DNA of 64,000 nt from Devosia rhodophyticola (GCF_028816475.1 NZ_CP118247.1:930001-994000); one strand, 5' to 3'. Counted from the first letter of the stretch, positions 8,567 to 17,943 are shown. The notes: generated by a model not told the origin, from the letters alone. Numbers and translations: made by a program.

Positions 8567-10032
8567 GCGACGCGGTCGGCGACTGTTTGGGCGGCGCCGT
8601 GCTCGAACAGGTTTTCGAGATGCCCGATAACGGTCGACCTGAAGGCCGGCTGCTCGGCAAGGTCTGCACCAAAAATTTCAGGCAGCGCGACAAGACCGTT
8701 GAACAGGGCCTTGGGGTCCTCCCCCGCTTCGGCAGCGATGGCCATCAGGCGCATGGACATCGGGTCCTTGACGTCGATGGGTTTGCCGTTTTCGTCGATG
8801 CCCATGACATAACGCATCCATGCGGCGACCCCGAGCGCCAGCCGGTCGATGGATTTACCGGCCGCCAGTCGGTCGCGAATGGTGCCCAAAAGGCGTTGTG
8901 GCAGTTTCTGGCTGCCGTCCATGGCAATCTGCCAGGTGCGATGCTTGAGGGCGGGGTTGGCAAAACGGGCCAATAATTGATCGCGATAGGTCGGTAGGTC
9001 GGTGCCGGGCATATCAAGGGTCGGCATGATTTCATCGGTCTGCATCTGATGGATCAGTCTGACGAAATTATCATCCTCCATGGCATCGGAAACATGCTCG
9101 TAGCCTGCCAGATAGCCGAGGTAGGAAAGGGTCGAGTGCGCGCCATTGAGCATGCGCAGTTTCATCAATTCGAACGGCTCGACGCTTTTGACCAGTTGCG
9201 CACCAACGGCTTCAAACGGAGGACGACCTCCGGGAAAATTGTCTTCGATGACCCATTGCGTGAAGGGCTCGGTCATGATCGGCCAGGCATCTTCAGCCCC
9301 GATCAATTCGGCAATGGCGCTCCGGTCGGCATCAGTGGTTGCGGGGACGATGCGATCCACCATGGTGCCGGGAAAGGCGACATTATCGGCAACCCAAGCG
9401 CCCAGATCAGCATCAAGGAGGCCGGCGAAGCGGGCAACAATGCGCTGGCACGTTTCCCCGTTGGACGGCAGATTATCGCAACTCATCACGGCAAAGGGGG
9501 CAACGCCTGAGGCGCGGCGACGCGCGAGCGCGGCAACGATCAGGCCGGGGGCGCTGCGTGGATTTTCGGGATTTGCCAGATCATGGACGATGTCAGGATG
9601 TTTGGAATCGAGCTCGCCGGTGGCGGGGTCGTGGCAATAGCCTTTTTCAGTGACGGTCAGCGAAACGATGCGAATGTTGGGCGACGCCATCGTCTCGAGC
9701 AGCTTTTCGCGTTCGACATTGGCGTCCAGAATATCAATGATCGAGCCAATAACGCGCGGCTGGGTGCCCGAAGCATCGCGCACGGCAACGGTATAAAGAC
9801 AATCCTGCGGGGCCAGAGCCTGCTTGGTGTCGGGGCGGCGAAGGCTGGCGCCGACGATCGCCCAATCGGGATGATCCTTGAGCAAATCATCAATATAAAC
9901 AGCCATGTGGGCGCGATGAAAGGCGCCGATACCAAGGTGCACGATGCCTGCGGAAATACCAGTTCGGTCATAAGCTGGCACGGCCAGTCTGGTGGGAGCA
10001 TTGGCAAGCGAATTGGCTGAAAGTCGGGTCAT
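8563..10032 (-). CDS. Mannitol dehydrogenase family protein (polyol/uronate NAD-dependent reductase)
   Basis: Interconverts a ketose or keto-uronate with the polyol or uronate using NAD(H). 489 residues from the ATG at 10032, which has a GGA ribosome site; an ATG at 10044 is possible. The N-terminal Rossmann domain has VHLGIGAFHRAHMAVY; the C-terminal domain has KLRMLNGAH, the KxxxxNxxH catalytic signature of mannitol 2-dehydrogenase and fructuronate reductase. Which of the two activities applies is uncertain. It is divergent from a 2-keto-3-deoxygluconate kinase, which favours a role in hexuronate breakdown (UxuB-like), while overall motif form resembles mannitol 2-dehydrogenase. Confidence 0.87.
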   Translation of the reverse strand: MTRLSANSLANAPTRLAVPAYDRTGISAGIVHLGIGAFHRAHMAVYIDDLLKDHPDWAIVGASLRRPDTKQALAPQDCLYTVAVRDASGTQPRVIGSIIDILDANVEREKLLETMASPNIRIVSLTVTEKGYCHDPATGELDSKHPDIVHDLANPENPRSAPGLIVAALARRRASGVAPFAVMSCDNLPSNGETCQRIVARFAGLLDADLGAWVADNVAFPGTMVDRIVPATTDADRSAIAELIGAEDAWPIMTEPFTQWVIEDNFPGGRPPFEAVGAQLVKSVEPFELMKLRMLNGAHSTLSYLGYLAGYEHVSDAMEDDNFVRLIHQMQTDEIMPTLDMPGTDLPTYRDQLLARFANPALKHRTWQIAMDGSQKLPQRLLGTIRDRLAAGKSIDRLALGVAAWMRYVMGIDENGKPIDVKDPMSMRLMAIAAEAGEDPKALFNGLVALPEIFGADLAEQPAFRSTVIGHLENLFEHGAAQTVADRVA

Positions 10033-10153
10033 AGCTACATCCATTGGTCGACGCGGCTTCTTGTATGGTAGAAATTGAAAAAGCGCCACCACCTGATTGC
10101 AGGCTGTGCAAATGTAAGCGATAAGCGGGGCAGATCGGCCCGGGAGACAGGAT

Positions 10154-11068
10154 TTGGCGCAGAAACGCTTCGTGAGTATTGGCGAGTGCATGATCGAAAT
10201 GTCGGGTGGCGAAGAGCGCCAGTACCGGCTCGGTTATGCCGGCGATACGCTCAACACCGCTTGGTACATGCGGGCGATTTTGGGATCGGACTGGCAGGTC
10301 GACTATATGACAGCCCTCGGCGACGACCGCTATTCGGGCGATATTCGGGCGTTTCTGGATAGCCACAATATTGGCACCAGCCACATTGCCACCATCGCCA
10401 ACAAGCGCCCCGGCCTTTACATGATCCATCAGGACAAGGGCGACCGACACTTTACCTATTGGCGCGAAAATTCGGCGGCACGACAGTTGGCCGACGATAG
10501 GGACGGGCTGACGCGGGCGCTCGATGGGGCCGACATGGTCTATTTCTCCGGGATTACGCTTGCGATCCTGCAGCCACGGGCGCGCGGTCGGCTGTTGGGT
10601 GCTATTGTTGCAGCGCGCGACGCGGGCGCGCGAATTGTCTTTGATACCAATTTGCGGCCAGCGCTTTGGAGTTCGCCACGGGTGATGGCCTCCATGCTAA
10701 CTGCCGCAGCCAGCCTTTGCGATGTAGTATTGCCAACCCATAGCGACGAGGCGCCGCTATTTGGTGACAAGAACGTCGAAGACACCGCCAATCGCTATCT
10801 TGAACTCGGTGTTGAAGAAGTGGTGGTCAAGGATGGGGCCAATACGGCCCTGATTGCCACGCGTGACCAGCAGGTCAGCGTCAAACCGCCAAAAGTCGAC
10901 AATGTTGTCGACGCCACCGGCGCAGGTGATTCTTTCAATGGTGCATATTTGTGCGCGCGGGCAGCCGGCCTTGATCTTGCCGACGCGGGCGCAGCGGCGC
11001 ATCGGGTGGCCGGTATCGTCATTGGCCAAAAAGGCGCGCTGGTCGATCCGGCCCTGCTTGAGACTTAA
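10154..11068 (+). CDS. kdgK: 2-dehydro-3-deoxygluconokinase (PfkB family sugar kinase)
   Basis: Phosphorylates 2-keto-3-deoxygluconate to KDPG ahead of the Entner-Doudoroff aldolase. 304 residues, TTG start with a strong AGGA-type ribosome site. PfkB features are present: N-terminal SIGECMIEMSGG, the sugar-binding GYAGDTLNTAWYM, and the C-terminal DATGAGDSFNGAY with the anion hole and catalytic Asp. The GGDTxN-like motif and the YWRENSAAR segment are those of KdgK rather than ribokinase. It is divergent from the mannitol dehydrogenase family gene across about 120 bases, suggesting a shared regulator. Its stop overlaps the convergent DUF924 gene by four bases. Confidence 0.88.
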   Translation: MAQKRFVSIGECMIEMSGGEERQYRLGYAGDTLNTAWYMRAILGSDWQVDYMTALGDDRYSGDIRAFLDSHNIGTSHIATIANKRPGLYMIHQDKGDRHFTYWRENSAARQLADDRDGLTRALDGADMVYFSGITLAILQPRARGRLLGAIVAARDAGARIVFDTNLRPALWSSPRVMASMLTAAASLCDVVLPTHSDEAPLFGDKNVEDTANRYLELGVEEVVVKDGANTALIATRDQQVSVKPPKVDNVVDATGAGDSFNGAYLCARAAGLDLADAGAAAHRVAGIVIGQKGALVDPALLET

Positions 11069-11610
11069 AAGACGCGGTCACCGATCTCTTTCAGATAGTC
11101 GATTTCCTCAGGCGTCGGGACACGCCCCAGTGCCTTGTTGCGCTTGGGGAAGCGACCGAAGCGGGCAATGACGTCGCGATGGCCTTTTTGAAAATCGAGC
11201 CAACTTTGCGTGTCCGGTTGGCTGAACAGGGCCATGCCGATCTCCTGAATCACCAGTGATTCCGAATGCATATAGGGCATGTAGACAAACATTTTTTCGT
11301 GCGGGGTCAGTCCCTTGTCCAACCCCTCGCCTACGATGTACTGGGCCAAGGTCAAAGCCATCAAATCCTGCGCAAAGGCTTTGGGGGAACCGCGATTAAG
11401 CTGGCGGGATAGTTGGTCCAGCAGGATAATTTCGGCGCGGCGACCAACAAGGCTATCGCGCCAGTGATAAAGTTCGCCGCGCGAGGCCTGTTCATGGGTT
11501 GAGCTGAACCGGGCGGCACAGGCGACGTCAAATTCCTCGCCGCCTGAAAACCACTGTTCGGGGCCATGTTCGACGAACCAGAATTTGATGACGTCGCTGG
11601 GTTGTGTCAT
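11065..11610 (-). CDS. DUF924 family protein
   Basis: 181 residues, alpha-helical, matching the DUF924 family: N-terminal VIKFWFVEHGPEQWF, central IILLDQLSRQLNRG, then MPYMHSESLVIQE and the C-terminal GRFPKRNKALGR. The family has a TPR-like fold and no established function. It may form a pair with the VOC gene upstream on the same strand (33-base gap). The last four bases overlap kdgK on the other strand. Confidence 0.85.
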   Translation of the reverse strand: MTQPSDVIKFWFVEHGPEQWFSGGEEFDVACAARFSSTHEQASRGELYHWRDSLVGRRAEIILLDQLSRQLNRGSPKAFAQDLMALTLAQYIVGEGLDKGLTPHEKMFVYMPYMHSESLVIQEIGMALFSQPDTQSWLDFQKGHRDVIARFGRFPKRNKALGRVPTPEEIDYLKEIGDRVF

Positions 11611-11642
11611 GGGTCGTTGCCCTCTGGCTGTTTGATGTCGAC

Positions 11643-12566
11643 TTAAGCTGTCGCAGAAATGCGGAGGCGGTTGCCGGAAGGATCGCGGGTTTCGATGCCC
11701 GTTGCAAGATGTTCAACCGACGCACCGGCCTTTTCAAGGCGGGTCACCATTTCAGCAAGCGTTGCAGCATCAGGCACAACAATATTGAACCAACGTAGAC
11801 CAGCCTTATTGGCTGGCGGTAGTTTTGCGTCGGGACCTGCCCAGACATTGAACGCCAACGTGTGGGGCATATAATTCAGCCCCACATCGCCCATTCCGAA
11901 GGAGTGGATCAAAACGAACCCGCCAAAGCCGATAGTGTCCCGATAAAAACCCATAGCGACGTCGAGATCATTGACGTGAACATGCACATGCCCGATGCGG
12001 GTGCCCTTTGGCATACTGACCTGTCGTTGAGCAGGATCCCCCAACTCGCCCAGCAGCTCTTCGAGATCAATGCGTTCGCGGCCAGAATGGGGTTTGCCAT
12101 CGGCTGTTAAAGCATAATAGCCCCTTTTGGGATCGCCCAAGGTGCCGCGCCATGGCGTTTCAAAGGTGATTTCAATGCCATTGCCATCAAGATCCCAAAG
12201 ATAAATGGCCTCGGAAACCAGATGATCAGTGGGCGAAATGCGAACCTGCTTTTCAATTGCGCGCATGGCCATGGAGGCAAGGTCAGCGCGGGTCGGCACG
12301 TGGATGGCGACATGATAAAGGCCGATTGTGTGCGGCACGACCGGTCCCTGAGCATTGGTATCCAGCACAATCAAGGTCTGGTTGTCGACACCCAGTTCAA
12401 GTCGATCCGGCAGGTCGCCTATAACGGTCAGGCCGACGACATCGCGCCAGATCGCCAGCGCCCTGTCCTTGTCAGTGACGGCCAGATGAACCGGCCCCAG
12501 ACGGGTGGTCATGGGGAGCAATGGAGCCGAGCGAATGTCGGACTGCACAGTGGCGTCGATCATCAT
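11643..12566 (-). CDS. Two-domain VOC protein, extradiol-dioxygenase-like (CatE type)
   Basis: 307 residues with two vicinal-oxygen-chelate modules (about 20-140 and 168-300). Metal-ligand positions of extradiol dioxygenases are visible in the N-terminal half: HLAV, GLYHVAIH and a Glu in GIEITFE, and again HVHVHVNDL in the second. The arrangement resembles the CatE group of catechol 2,3-dioxygenase-like proteins. An AGGAGG ribosome site stands in front of two adjacent ATGs (12566 and 12563); spacing favours the second. No aromatic-degradation genes are nearby, so substrate and even enzyme activity are uncertain. Confidence 0.82.
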   Translation of the reverse strand: MMIDATVQSDIRSAPLLPMTTRLGPVHLAVTDKDRALAIWRDVVGLTVIGDLPDRLELGVDNQTLIVLDTNAQGPVVPHTIGLYHVAIHVPTRADLASMAMRAIEKQVRISPTDHLVSEAIYLWDLDGNGIEITFETPWRGTLGDPKRGYYALTADGKPHSGRERIDLEELLGELGDPAQRQVSMPKGTRIGHVHVHVNDLDVAMGFYRDTIGFGGFVLIHSFGMGDVGLNYMPHTLAFNVWAGPDAKLPPANKAGLRWFNIVVPDAATLAEMVTRLEKAGASVEHLATGIETRDPSGNRLRISATA

Positions 12567-12757
12567 GACCTCCTGAGGGATTGGCGGAACCTAACAGCAT
12601 TACGCTGCCTTGCGCATTATATATGCCGGCCGCCCCAATGTTCTATGGCCACAAAGCGAATGGACTGTTCGCTTGTTGCGCCCCAAAGCAAAGTGCCTTT
12701 CCAGAATGCCATAACCGTGCTGAATTCTTGATAGTCTTTTAGGAGGAGGCAGGCGAA

Positions 12758-13084
12758 ATGGGCATCAGGACGATTGCAATCGTGGCAAGTCTGTTGGCTG
12801 GCACCAGCGGCGCCATGGCGAATTGCTACGAGGATCTGGGGTGCGACAATGGGCGCTATTTCACCCGAAGCGAAGTGCGCCAATTATCGTGTCAGGTGCT
12901 ATGGGAATTGCGCAATTCCATGTATCACCAGAATGGCTATTGTTTCAAAACCCAGCGCGGTATCAATAGTTTCGGCAATGAGGGTTGCTATATCAGCGAT
13001 CAGGCAGGGGTCAGCCTCAATGCCTATGAACGCGCCAATATCGGCCTGATTGTCGCCACCGAAAAAGCCAAGGGTTGTCGCTGA
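12758..13084 (+). CDS. Small secreted cysteine-containing protein with YARHG-like domain
   Basis: 108 residues with a signal peptide (about 1-21, cleavage after AMA) and six cysteines in the mature part, implying a disulfide-bonded periplasmic or extracellular protein. The segment VLWELRNSMYHQNGYCFKT lines up with the YARHG domain (normally LR N xIYARHGYxF), but the YARHG core itself reads YHQNG. An AGGAGG ribosome site precedes the ATG. Function is unknown. It stands alone between the VOC gene and ohr. Confidence 0.8.
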   Translation: MGIRTIAIVASLLAGTSGAMANCYEDLGCDNGRYFTRSEVRQLSCQVLWELRNSMYHQNGYCFKTQRGINSFGNEGCYISDQAGVSLNAYERANIGLIVATEKAKGCR

Positions 13085-13135
13085 ATTTGCAACGAATGCA
13101 GCGCCGTCCCGTTGTGCTCGACAAGGAGAAATTGA

Positions 13136-13561
13136 ATGAAGATCATGTACACAGCCAAGGCCACCTCAACCGGCGGTGGCCGCGTTGGGCAGGCGGCAAC
13201 CGATGACGGGGTGCTTGACGTTACCCTGACTTCACCTAAAGAAATGGGCGGCGATGGGGCGCGCGGCACCAACCCTGAACAATTGTTTGCGGTTGGATAT
13301 TCGGCCTGTTTCCTGGGCGCCATCAGGGGTGCCGCAGGCAAGACAAAGACGAAAATTTCCGACGATTCAACGGTTACCGCCGAGGTCAGTTTCCGGGATC
13401 GCGAAGATGGCGAAGGGTTCTGGATTCAGGCAGCACTTAAAGTGCATCTGCCGGGGCTCGACAAGGAAACCGCCGAGGATGTGGTGCGGCGCGCACATAT
13501 CATTTGCCCCTATAGCGAAGTGTCGCGCAACGGCTTTAACGTGACGCTAGACGTGGTCTAG
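13136..13561 (+). CDS. ohr: Organic hydroperoxide resistance protein (Ohr/OsmC family)
   Basis: Thiol peroxidase that reduces organic hydroperoxides, 141 residues. The two reactive cysteines are C58 in GYSACFLGA and C124 in HIICPYS; the catalytic Arg is probably in the GARGTNPEQLF segment, which is strongly conserved in Ohr. An AAGGAGA ribosome site precedes the ATG at 13136. No OhrR-type regulator gene is adjacent. A perfect hairpin follows the stop. Confidence 0.93.
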   Translation: MKIMYTAKATSTGGGRVGQAATDDGVLDVTLTSPKEMGGDGARGTNPEQLFAVGYSACFLGAIRGAAGKTKTKISDDSTVTAEVSFRDREDGEGFWIQAALKVHLPGLDKETAEDVVRRAHIICPYSEVSRNGFNVTLDVV

Positions 13562-13588
13562 GCGTCGAATTGATATTTGAGACTGTGG

Positions 13589-13619
13589 AATCCGGGGCAT
13601 GGTAGTGCCCCGGATTATT
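13589..13619. terminator. Bidirectional terminator between ohr and the ABC exporter gene
   Basis: A perfect 11-bp inverted repeat (13589-13599 with 13606-13616, core CCGGGGCA/TGCCCCGG, six-base loop) stands between two convergent genes. An ATTT stretch follows on the plus strand and AATATCAA-type AT-rich sequence lies on the other side, so it can serve both strands. Confidence 0.75.
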
Positions 13620-13624
13620 TGTCG

Positions 13625-15433
13625 TCAGGCGATCATCAGACCCTTGGTCAATTCGAGCGCCTGGCGTTCAAACAGACGCCGGTAGATGCCGCCAGACAGT
13701 TGGATCAATTGCTCGTGCCGCCCTTCTTCAACGATACGGCCCTTGTCGAAGACCAACAGGCGATCAAGTGCACGCACCGTGGAAAGGCGGTGGGCAATGA
13801 CAAGCGTTGTTCGTCCCACCATCAAGCGTTCCATGGCTTCCTGGATCAGCACTTCGCTTTCGCTATCGAGGCTCGATGTCGCCTCGTCCAAAATCAGGAT
13901 CGGGGCATCGGCCAGAAACGCGCGGGCAATGGCGACGCGCTGGCGTTCGCCGCCTGACAATTTAACGCCACGCTCACCGACCATGGTTTCATAGGCCTTG
14001 GGCAGGCCGACGATAAAGTCGTGGGCGCTGGCCTGACGCGCGGCCATCTCGACCTCAGCGCGACTGGCACCGGGGCGGGCATAGGCGATATTGTCGGCCA
14101 ACGAGCGGTGAAACAGGATTGGCTCCTGCTGCACGATGGCGATCTGGCCGCGCAGGGACGATTGCTGGACGCCAGCAATATCCTGGCCATCAATGCGGAT
14201 GTCACCCGAGTTGATGTCATAGAGCCGCTGGATCAGCTTGACGAACGTCGTCTTGCCTGAACCCGAATGCCCCACCAACCCGACACGCTCGCCCGGGGCG
14301 ATCGACACCGAAAAATCGGCATAGAGCGGCGTCTGATGCGAACCGTACTGGAAGGTGACATTGTCAAAGGCAATCGCCCCTTTGCCAATGGCAATGGCGC
14401 CAGCGTCAGGTCGATCCTCAACGCCCAGCGGTTGCTCATAGAGTTGCACCAACTCTTCCATGTCGTTCACTGAACGTTGCAGGTTGCGAATGTGCTGGCC
14501 GACATCGCGCAAGTGACCCGACAGGACGAAGAACATGGTCAGTACAAAGGTGATGTCGCCTGGGCTGGCCAAACCCTGCTGCCACAGCAACAGTGCGGTG
14601 CCCAATATGGCGCTTTGCATGATCACCATCATCAAGCCCTGGACGCCGCCATTGATAGTGCCGCGCTGCCAGACGCGACGGGTGCGGTGGCGCCATTTGT
14701 CGACGACGCGCTGCAGGCGAGATTCTTCGCGGGTTTCGGCGCCGAAGGCCTTGACCACGGTATTGCAACTAACGGCATCGGCCAGCGCGCCACCCATTTT
14801 GGTGTCCCATGCATTGGCCAGGGCACCAGCGGGCGCCACGAAACCAACCGACAACACAACGGTAACGCCGACATAGATCAACGATCCTAATCCGACAACC
14901 AATCCCATCACCGGCCAGGCCATGCCCAGAATAACGGTCGCGCCGAACAGCATGACGAGCGAGGGGAGCAGGGCAATAAGGAGAGTATCATTGAGCAGAT
15001 CGAGCGCCCCCATGCCACGCGTGATTTTGCGCACGGTGGACCCGGCAAAGCTGTTGGCGTGCCAATCGGTCGAAAACCGCTGGACACGATGGAAGGCGCT
15101 GGTGGTGACTTCACTCATGATGCGCAGGGTGAAGGCGATTAGGCTGAAAAACACCAATTGGCGCAACACCACCGAGGCCAGATAAAGCGCAGCCATGATC
15201 CAGAATGCCGTTACAGCGGCATCCCAGAACTGCGCAGCCTGACCACTACCCGAAGCCACTGCGTCGACCAGTTTACCGGCAAACAAAGGGCTAAATGCTT
15301 CGGCAAGCGTGGCGCCCAAAACCAAGGTTGCTGTGAATACGGCGCGAATTGGTTGCTGCTTCCAGAAGCCAAAGGTGAAGCCAAGCACCTTGCGGAAAGC
15401 ATCGCCGCGGATATTGAGTTTGAAACGAGCCAT
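13625..15433 (-). CDS. ABC exporter, fused permease and ATPase (MsbA-like half transporter)
   Basis: 602 residues from the ATG at 15433 (a GTG at 15451 is an alternative). Six membrane segments in the first 320 residues are followed by a nucleotide-binding domain with Walker A GHSGSGKTT, signature LSGGERQR, Walker B ILILDEATSSLDSE and the H-loop His in VIAHRLST. This is a homodimerising type IV exporter. The substrate cannot be told; lipids, peptides and drugs are all possible for this group. It stands alone and converges on ohr. Confidence 0.9.
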   Translation of the reverse strand: MARFKLNIRGDAFRKVLGFTFGFWKQQPIRAVFTATLVLGATLAEAFSPLFAGKLVDAVASGSGQAAQFWDAAVTAFWIMAALYLASVVLRQLVFFSLIAFTLRIMSEVTTSAFHRVQRFSTDWHANSFAGSTVRKITRGMGALDLLNDTLLIALLPSLVMLFGATVILGMAWPVMGLVVGLGSLIYVGVTVVLSVGFVAPAGALANAWDTKMGGALADAVSCNTVVKAFGAETREESRLQRVVDKWRHRTRRVWQRGTINGGVQGLMMVIMQSAILGTALLLWQQGLASPGDITFVLTMFFVLSGHLRDVGQHIRNLQRSVNDMEELVQLYEQPLGVEDRPDAGAIAIGKGAIAFDNVTFQYGSHQTPLYADFSVSIAPGERVGLVGHSGSGKTTFVKLIQRLYDINSGDIRIDGQDIAGVQQSSLRGQIAIVQQEPILFHRSLADNIAYARPGASRAEVEMAARQASAHDFIVGLPKAYETMVGERGVKLSGGERQRVAIARAFLADAPILILDEATSSLDSESEVLIQEAMERLMVGRTTLVIAHRLSTVRALDRLLVFDKGRIVEEGRHEQLIQLSGGIYRRLFERQALELTKGLMIA

Positions 15434-15832
15434 GAAACGTTCCAGCGCCACCGTTACGGCGGACCGGTCCCCTGAACTAAAACGGAAACAGCGCGAGGCA
15501 ATGCCTTGAAGATCGTGCTGTCAGGAAGTGAGAGATTGAGCGCCAGCGCTCGGGGCAGAACGGACCTTTAAGGTCGGAACATGCCGATGGGAGTAATCGC
15601 AAATGATGCTGTCAACGAACGCCTCCCATAACAGGGGTTTGAAAGCTCATCTATAGATCAAGATTTGCAGTTCGCCAATATGGCTGATCACGGCCCGGTC
15701 AGTGATGTTGCCCAAGTGCAACAGATTCTCGCCGTCCCAACCAGAGAAATTTGGCGGCAACCCTCGCAATGTGTCCCAAAGCGCATTAGCTTGACGCAGT
15801 CCTATCTCGATATATTCATTCGGAATTTCATC
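15434..15832. other. Divergent intergenic region (about 400 bases)
   Basis: No gene is supported here. Two short inverted repeats can be seen: GAGCGCCAGCGCTC at 15538-15551 and GACCTTTAAGGTC at 15563-15575. They may belong to the promoters of the exporter or of the aminopeptidase, but no -35/-10 pair is convincing. An in-frame extension of the aminopeptidase reading frame through this region lacks any family similarity. Confidence 0.5.
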
Positions 15833-17074
15833 ATGAGCGCAACGACCCCGATCGATCCCGTCAAACTGGATAAACTCGCCCAGGTGGCCATCAAGGTTGG
15901 CCTGCAATTGGCTGAAGGGCAGGATCTGGTGATGACGGCCCCGATGACCGCCGCACCGCTGGTACGCCGGATCACCGAGCATGCCTATAAAGCCGGCGCG
16001 GGTCTGGTGACGACGTTTTATTCGGACGAGGAAGCAACGCTGGCCCGTTACAAGCACGCCAACAACGCCAGTTTCGACAAGGCGGCAGGCTGGCTTTACA
16101 AGGGCATGGCCGAAGCCTTTTCCAACAATGCGGCCCGGCTGGCGATTGCCGGTGACAACCCAATGATGCTGGCCGGACAGGACACGGACAAGGTGTCGCG
16201 CGCCAACCGCGCCAATTCGGCTGCCTACAGGCCGGCGCTGCAAAAGATCACCGGCTTTGACATCAACTGGAACATTGTCTCCTACCCCAGCCCTGCATGG
16301 GCAAAACTGGTTTTTCCCAATGATCCTGAAGATATCGCGGTGGGCAAGCTGGCCGATGCTATTTTTGCGGCCAGCCGGGTGGATCAGGACGATCCTATTG
16401 CTGCCTGGAAGGCCCACAATGCCAATCTGAAGCAGCGCTGGACATGGCTCAATGAGATGAATTTTGCCTCGCTGCACTATACCGGTCCCGGCACCGATCT
16501 GACGATCGGGCTGGCCGACGGTCATCAGTGGAAGGGCGGCGCATCGGAAGCCAAGAACGGGATTACCTGCAATCCAAATATTCCGACCGAGGAAGTTTTT
16601 ACCACCCCACACAAGCTGCGGGTCGACGGCCATGTTGCCGCCACCAAGCCGCTGTCGCACAATGGCTCGCTGATTGAGGAGATGCAGGCACGCTTCGAGG
16701 GTGGGCGGCTTGTTGAACTCAAGGCCAGAAAGGGTCAGGACGTGTTCAACAAGGTTCTGGACACTGACGAAGGTGGGCGTCGCCTGGGCGAAGTGGCGCT
16801 GGTGCCGCACTCATCGCCAATATCGGCGTCAGGGCTGTTGTTTTTCAATACGCTTTACGACGAAAACGCGGCCTGCCATATCGCGATGGGCCAGTGCTAT
16901 GCCGACTGCTTTGTTGGTGGCAAGACCCTGGCCCCCGAGCAGATCGCGGCGCAGGGCGGCAATACCAGCAACATTCACATCGACTGGATGATCGGCTCTG
17001 ACAAGATCGACATTGATGGGATCAAAGACGATGGGTCCATCGTGCCGGTTTTCCGCAAGGGTGAATGGGCCTGA
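15833..17074 (+). CDS. Aminopeptidase, M29 family
   Basis: Metal-dependent aminopeptidase, 413 residues from the ATG at 15833; an upstream in-frame extension was rejected because similarity starts at DPVKLDKLAQVAIKVGLQL. Typical M29 features are the N-terminal GQDLVMTAP, the metal-binding Glu residues in the segment around NIPTEEVFTTPH (the conserved NxPxGEV-like strand) and the C-terminal AMGQCYADCF-like helix with NTSNIHIDWMIGS at the end. It is cytosolic, with no signal peptide. It is a single gene and its stop faces a terminator that belongs to the opposite strand. Confidence 0.9.
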   Translation: MSATTPIDPVKLDKLAQVAIKVGLQLAEGQDLVMTAPMTAAPLVRRITEHAYKAGAGLVTTFYSDEEATLARYKHANNASFDKAAGWLYKGMAEAFSNNAARLAIAGDNPMMLAGQDTDKVSRANRANSAAYRPALQKITGFDINWNIVSYPSPAWAKLVFPNDPEDIAVGKLADAIFAASRVDQDDPIAAWKAHNANLKQRWTWLNEMNFASLHYTGPGTDLTIGLADGHQWKGGASEAKNGITCNPNIPTEEVFTTPHKLRVDGHVAATKPLSHNGSLIEEMQARFEGGRLVELKARKGQDVFNKVLDTDEGGRRLGEVALVPHSSPISASGLLFFNTLYDENAACHIAMGQCYADCFVGGKTLAPEQIAAQGGNTSNIHIDWMIGSDKIDIDGIKDDGSIVPVFRKGEWA

Positions 17075-17083
17075 TCGGCGCAT

Positions 17084-17110
17084 AAAAAAACCCTCCCCGA
17101 CTGGGGAGGG
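17084..17110 (-). terminator. Rho-independent terminator of the SDR gene
   Basis: An 8-bp perfect GC stem (17091-17098 with 17103-17110, CCCTCCCC/GGGGAGGG, four-base loop) is followed on the minus strand by seven T residues (17084-17090). The direction of the T-run assigns it to the SDR gene ending at 17140, and it may also catch transcripts from the aminopeptidase. Confidence 0.88.
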
Positions 17111-17139
17111 TGAGTGCCAACCGAAGTTGGACAGGAAGA

Positions 17140-17871
17140 TCAGCCGGTCCAGCCACCGTCAATGACGTGAACCTGACCTGTGGTGTAGCCGGCCCCGGCA
17201 AGATAGACCGCGAGGTCGGCGATTTCCTCAGGCCGACCGATGCGGCCGATTGGCTGGCGCGCAATAAAAGCGGCCTTGGCTTTCTCGAAATCGCCCGTAT
17301 CTTCCCAGCGTTGATGTAGCGACGGGCTATCGACGGTGCCCGGCGCGATGGCGTTGCAGCGAATGCCTTTATCAACATAATCGGCCGCGACGGCTTTGGT
17401 CAGGCCGACAACTGCCGCCTTGGTTGCTGTGTAGACAAACCTGTTCGGAATTCCCTTAACCGACGAGGCGACCGAAGACACATTGATGATATCGCCGTCG
17501 CCGCGCTCAAGCATCTGCGGCAATACCGCCTTGATGGTGCGCACCTGAGATTTGACGTTCAGATCGAAAGCAAAATCAAGGTCCTCGTCCGTGCTTTCGA
17601 GAATATTGCCGCTGTGAACAACGCCAGCGCAATTGAACAGAATATCGATGCGGCCGATTTCGGCGACGGCTTTGTTCACCGCTTCGCTTGAGAGCACATC
17701 GAGCACGCGGGTGGTGACATTTGGTGTGCCGTCAAGTTCGGCCAGCTTTTCGGCATTGATATCAGTGGCAATGACCCTGGCGCCGGCTGCCACGAAAGCG
17801 TGGACCGAGGCCAGGCCGATGCCCTGCGCCGCAGCCGTGATCAATACGATTTTTCCATTTAGTTGTGACAT
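17140..17871 (-). CDS. Short-chain dehydrogenase/reductase (sugar-acid or hydroxyacid type)
   Basis: 243 residues from the ATG at 17871. Classical SDR layout: cofactor loop ITAAAQGIG (11-19), Asp at the end of the second strand (TDIN, about 37) indicating NAD, NCAG (80-83), catalytic Ser in NVSSVAS (about 130-136) and YTATK (147-151). It resembles the group that includes 2-keto-3-deoxy-L-fuconate dehydrogenase and the cytosolic 3-hydroxybutyrate dehydrogenase BDH2. It is divergent from an L-fuconolactonase-like hydrolase, which favours the sugar-acid role. A perfect palindrome lies 59-72 bases upstream. Confidence 0.85.
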   Translation of the reverse strand: MSQLNGKIVLITAAAQGIGLASVHAFVAAGARVIATDINAEKLAELDGTPNVTTRVLDVLSSEAVNKAVAEIGRIDILFNCAGVVHSGNILESTDEDLDFAFDLNVKSQVRTIKAVLPQMLERGDGDIINVSSVASSVKGIPNRFVYTATKAAVVGLTKAVAADYVDKGIRCNAIAPGTVDSPSLHQRWEDTGDFEKAKAAFIARQPIGRIGRPEEIADLAVYLAGAGYTTGQVHVIDGGWTG

Positions 17872-17929
17872 TATAAGCCTTTGACAATCTTGACGCAGTG
17901 AAAAAGTCGCGCCACTTTCGAAATCTTTC

Positions 17930-17943
17930 GCTAACATGTTAGC
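17930..17943. promoter_or_regulatory. Perfect palindromic operator GCTAACATGTTAGC
   Basis: A 14-base perfect palindrome in the 199-base gap between divergent SDR and amidohydrolase genes, with a matching half site CTAACAT at 18028-18034. Size and symmetry are typical of sites for GntR- or LacI-type repressors of sugar-acid genes. The regulator is not in the window; its class is inferred. Confidence 0.65.

Noticed and set aside
15647..16810. 387-codon open frame on the minus strand, antisense to the M29 aminopeptidase
   Set aside because: Composition is that of a shadow frame in GC-rich coding DNA; it shows no recognisable motif and the plus-strand frame is a clear M29 peptidase.
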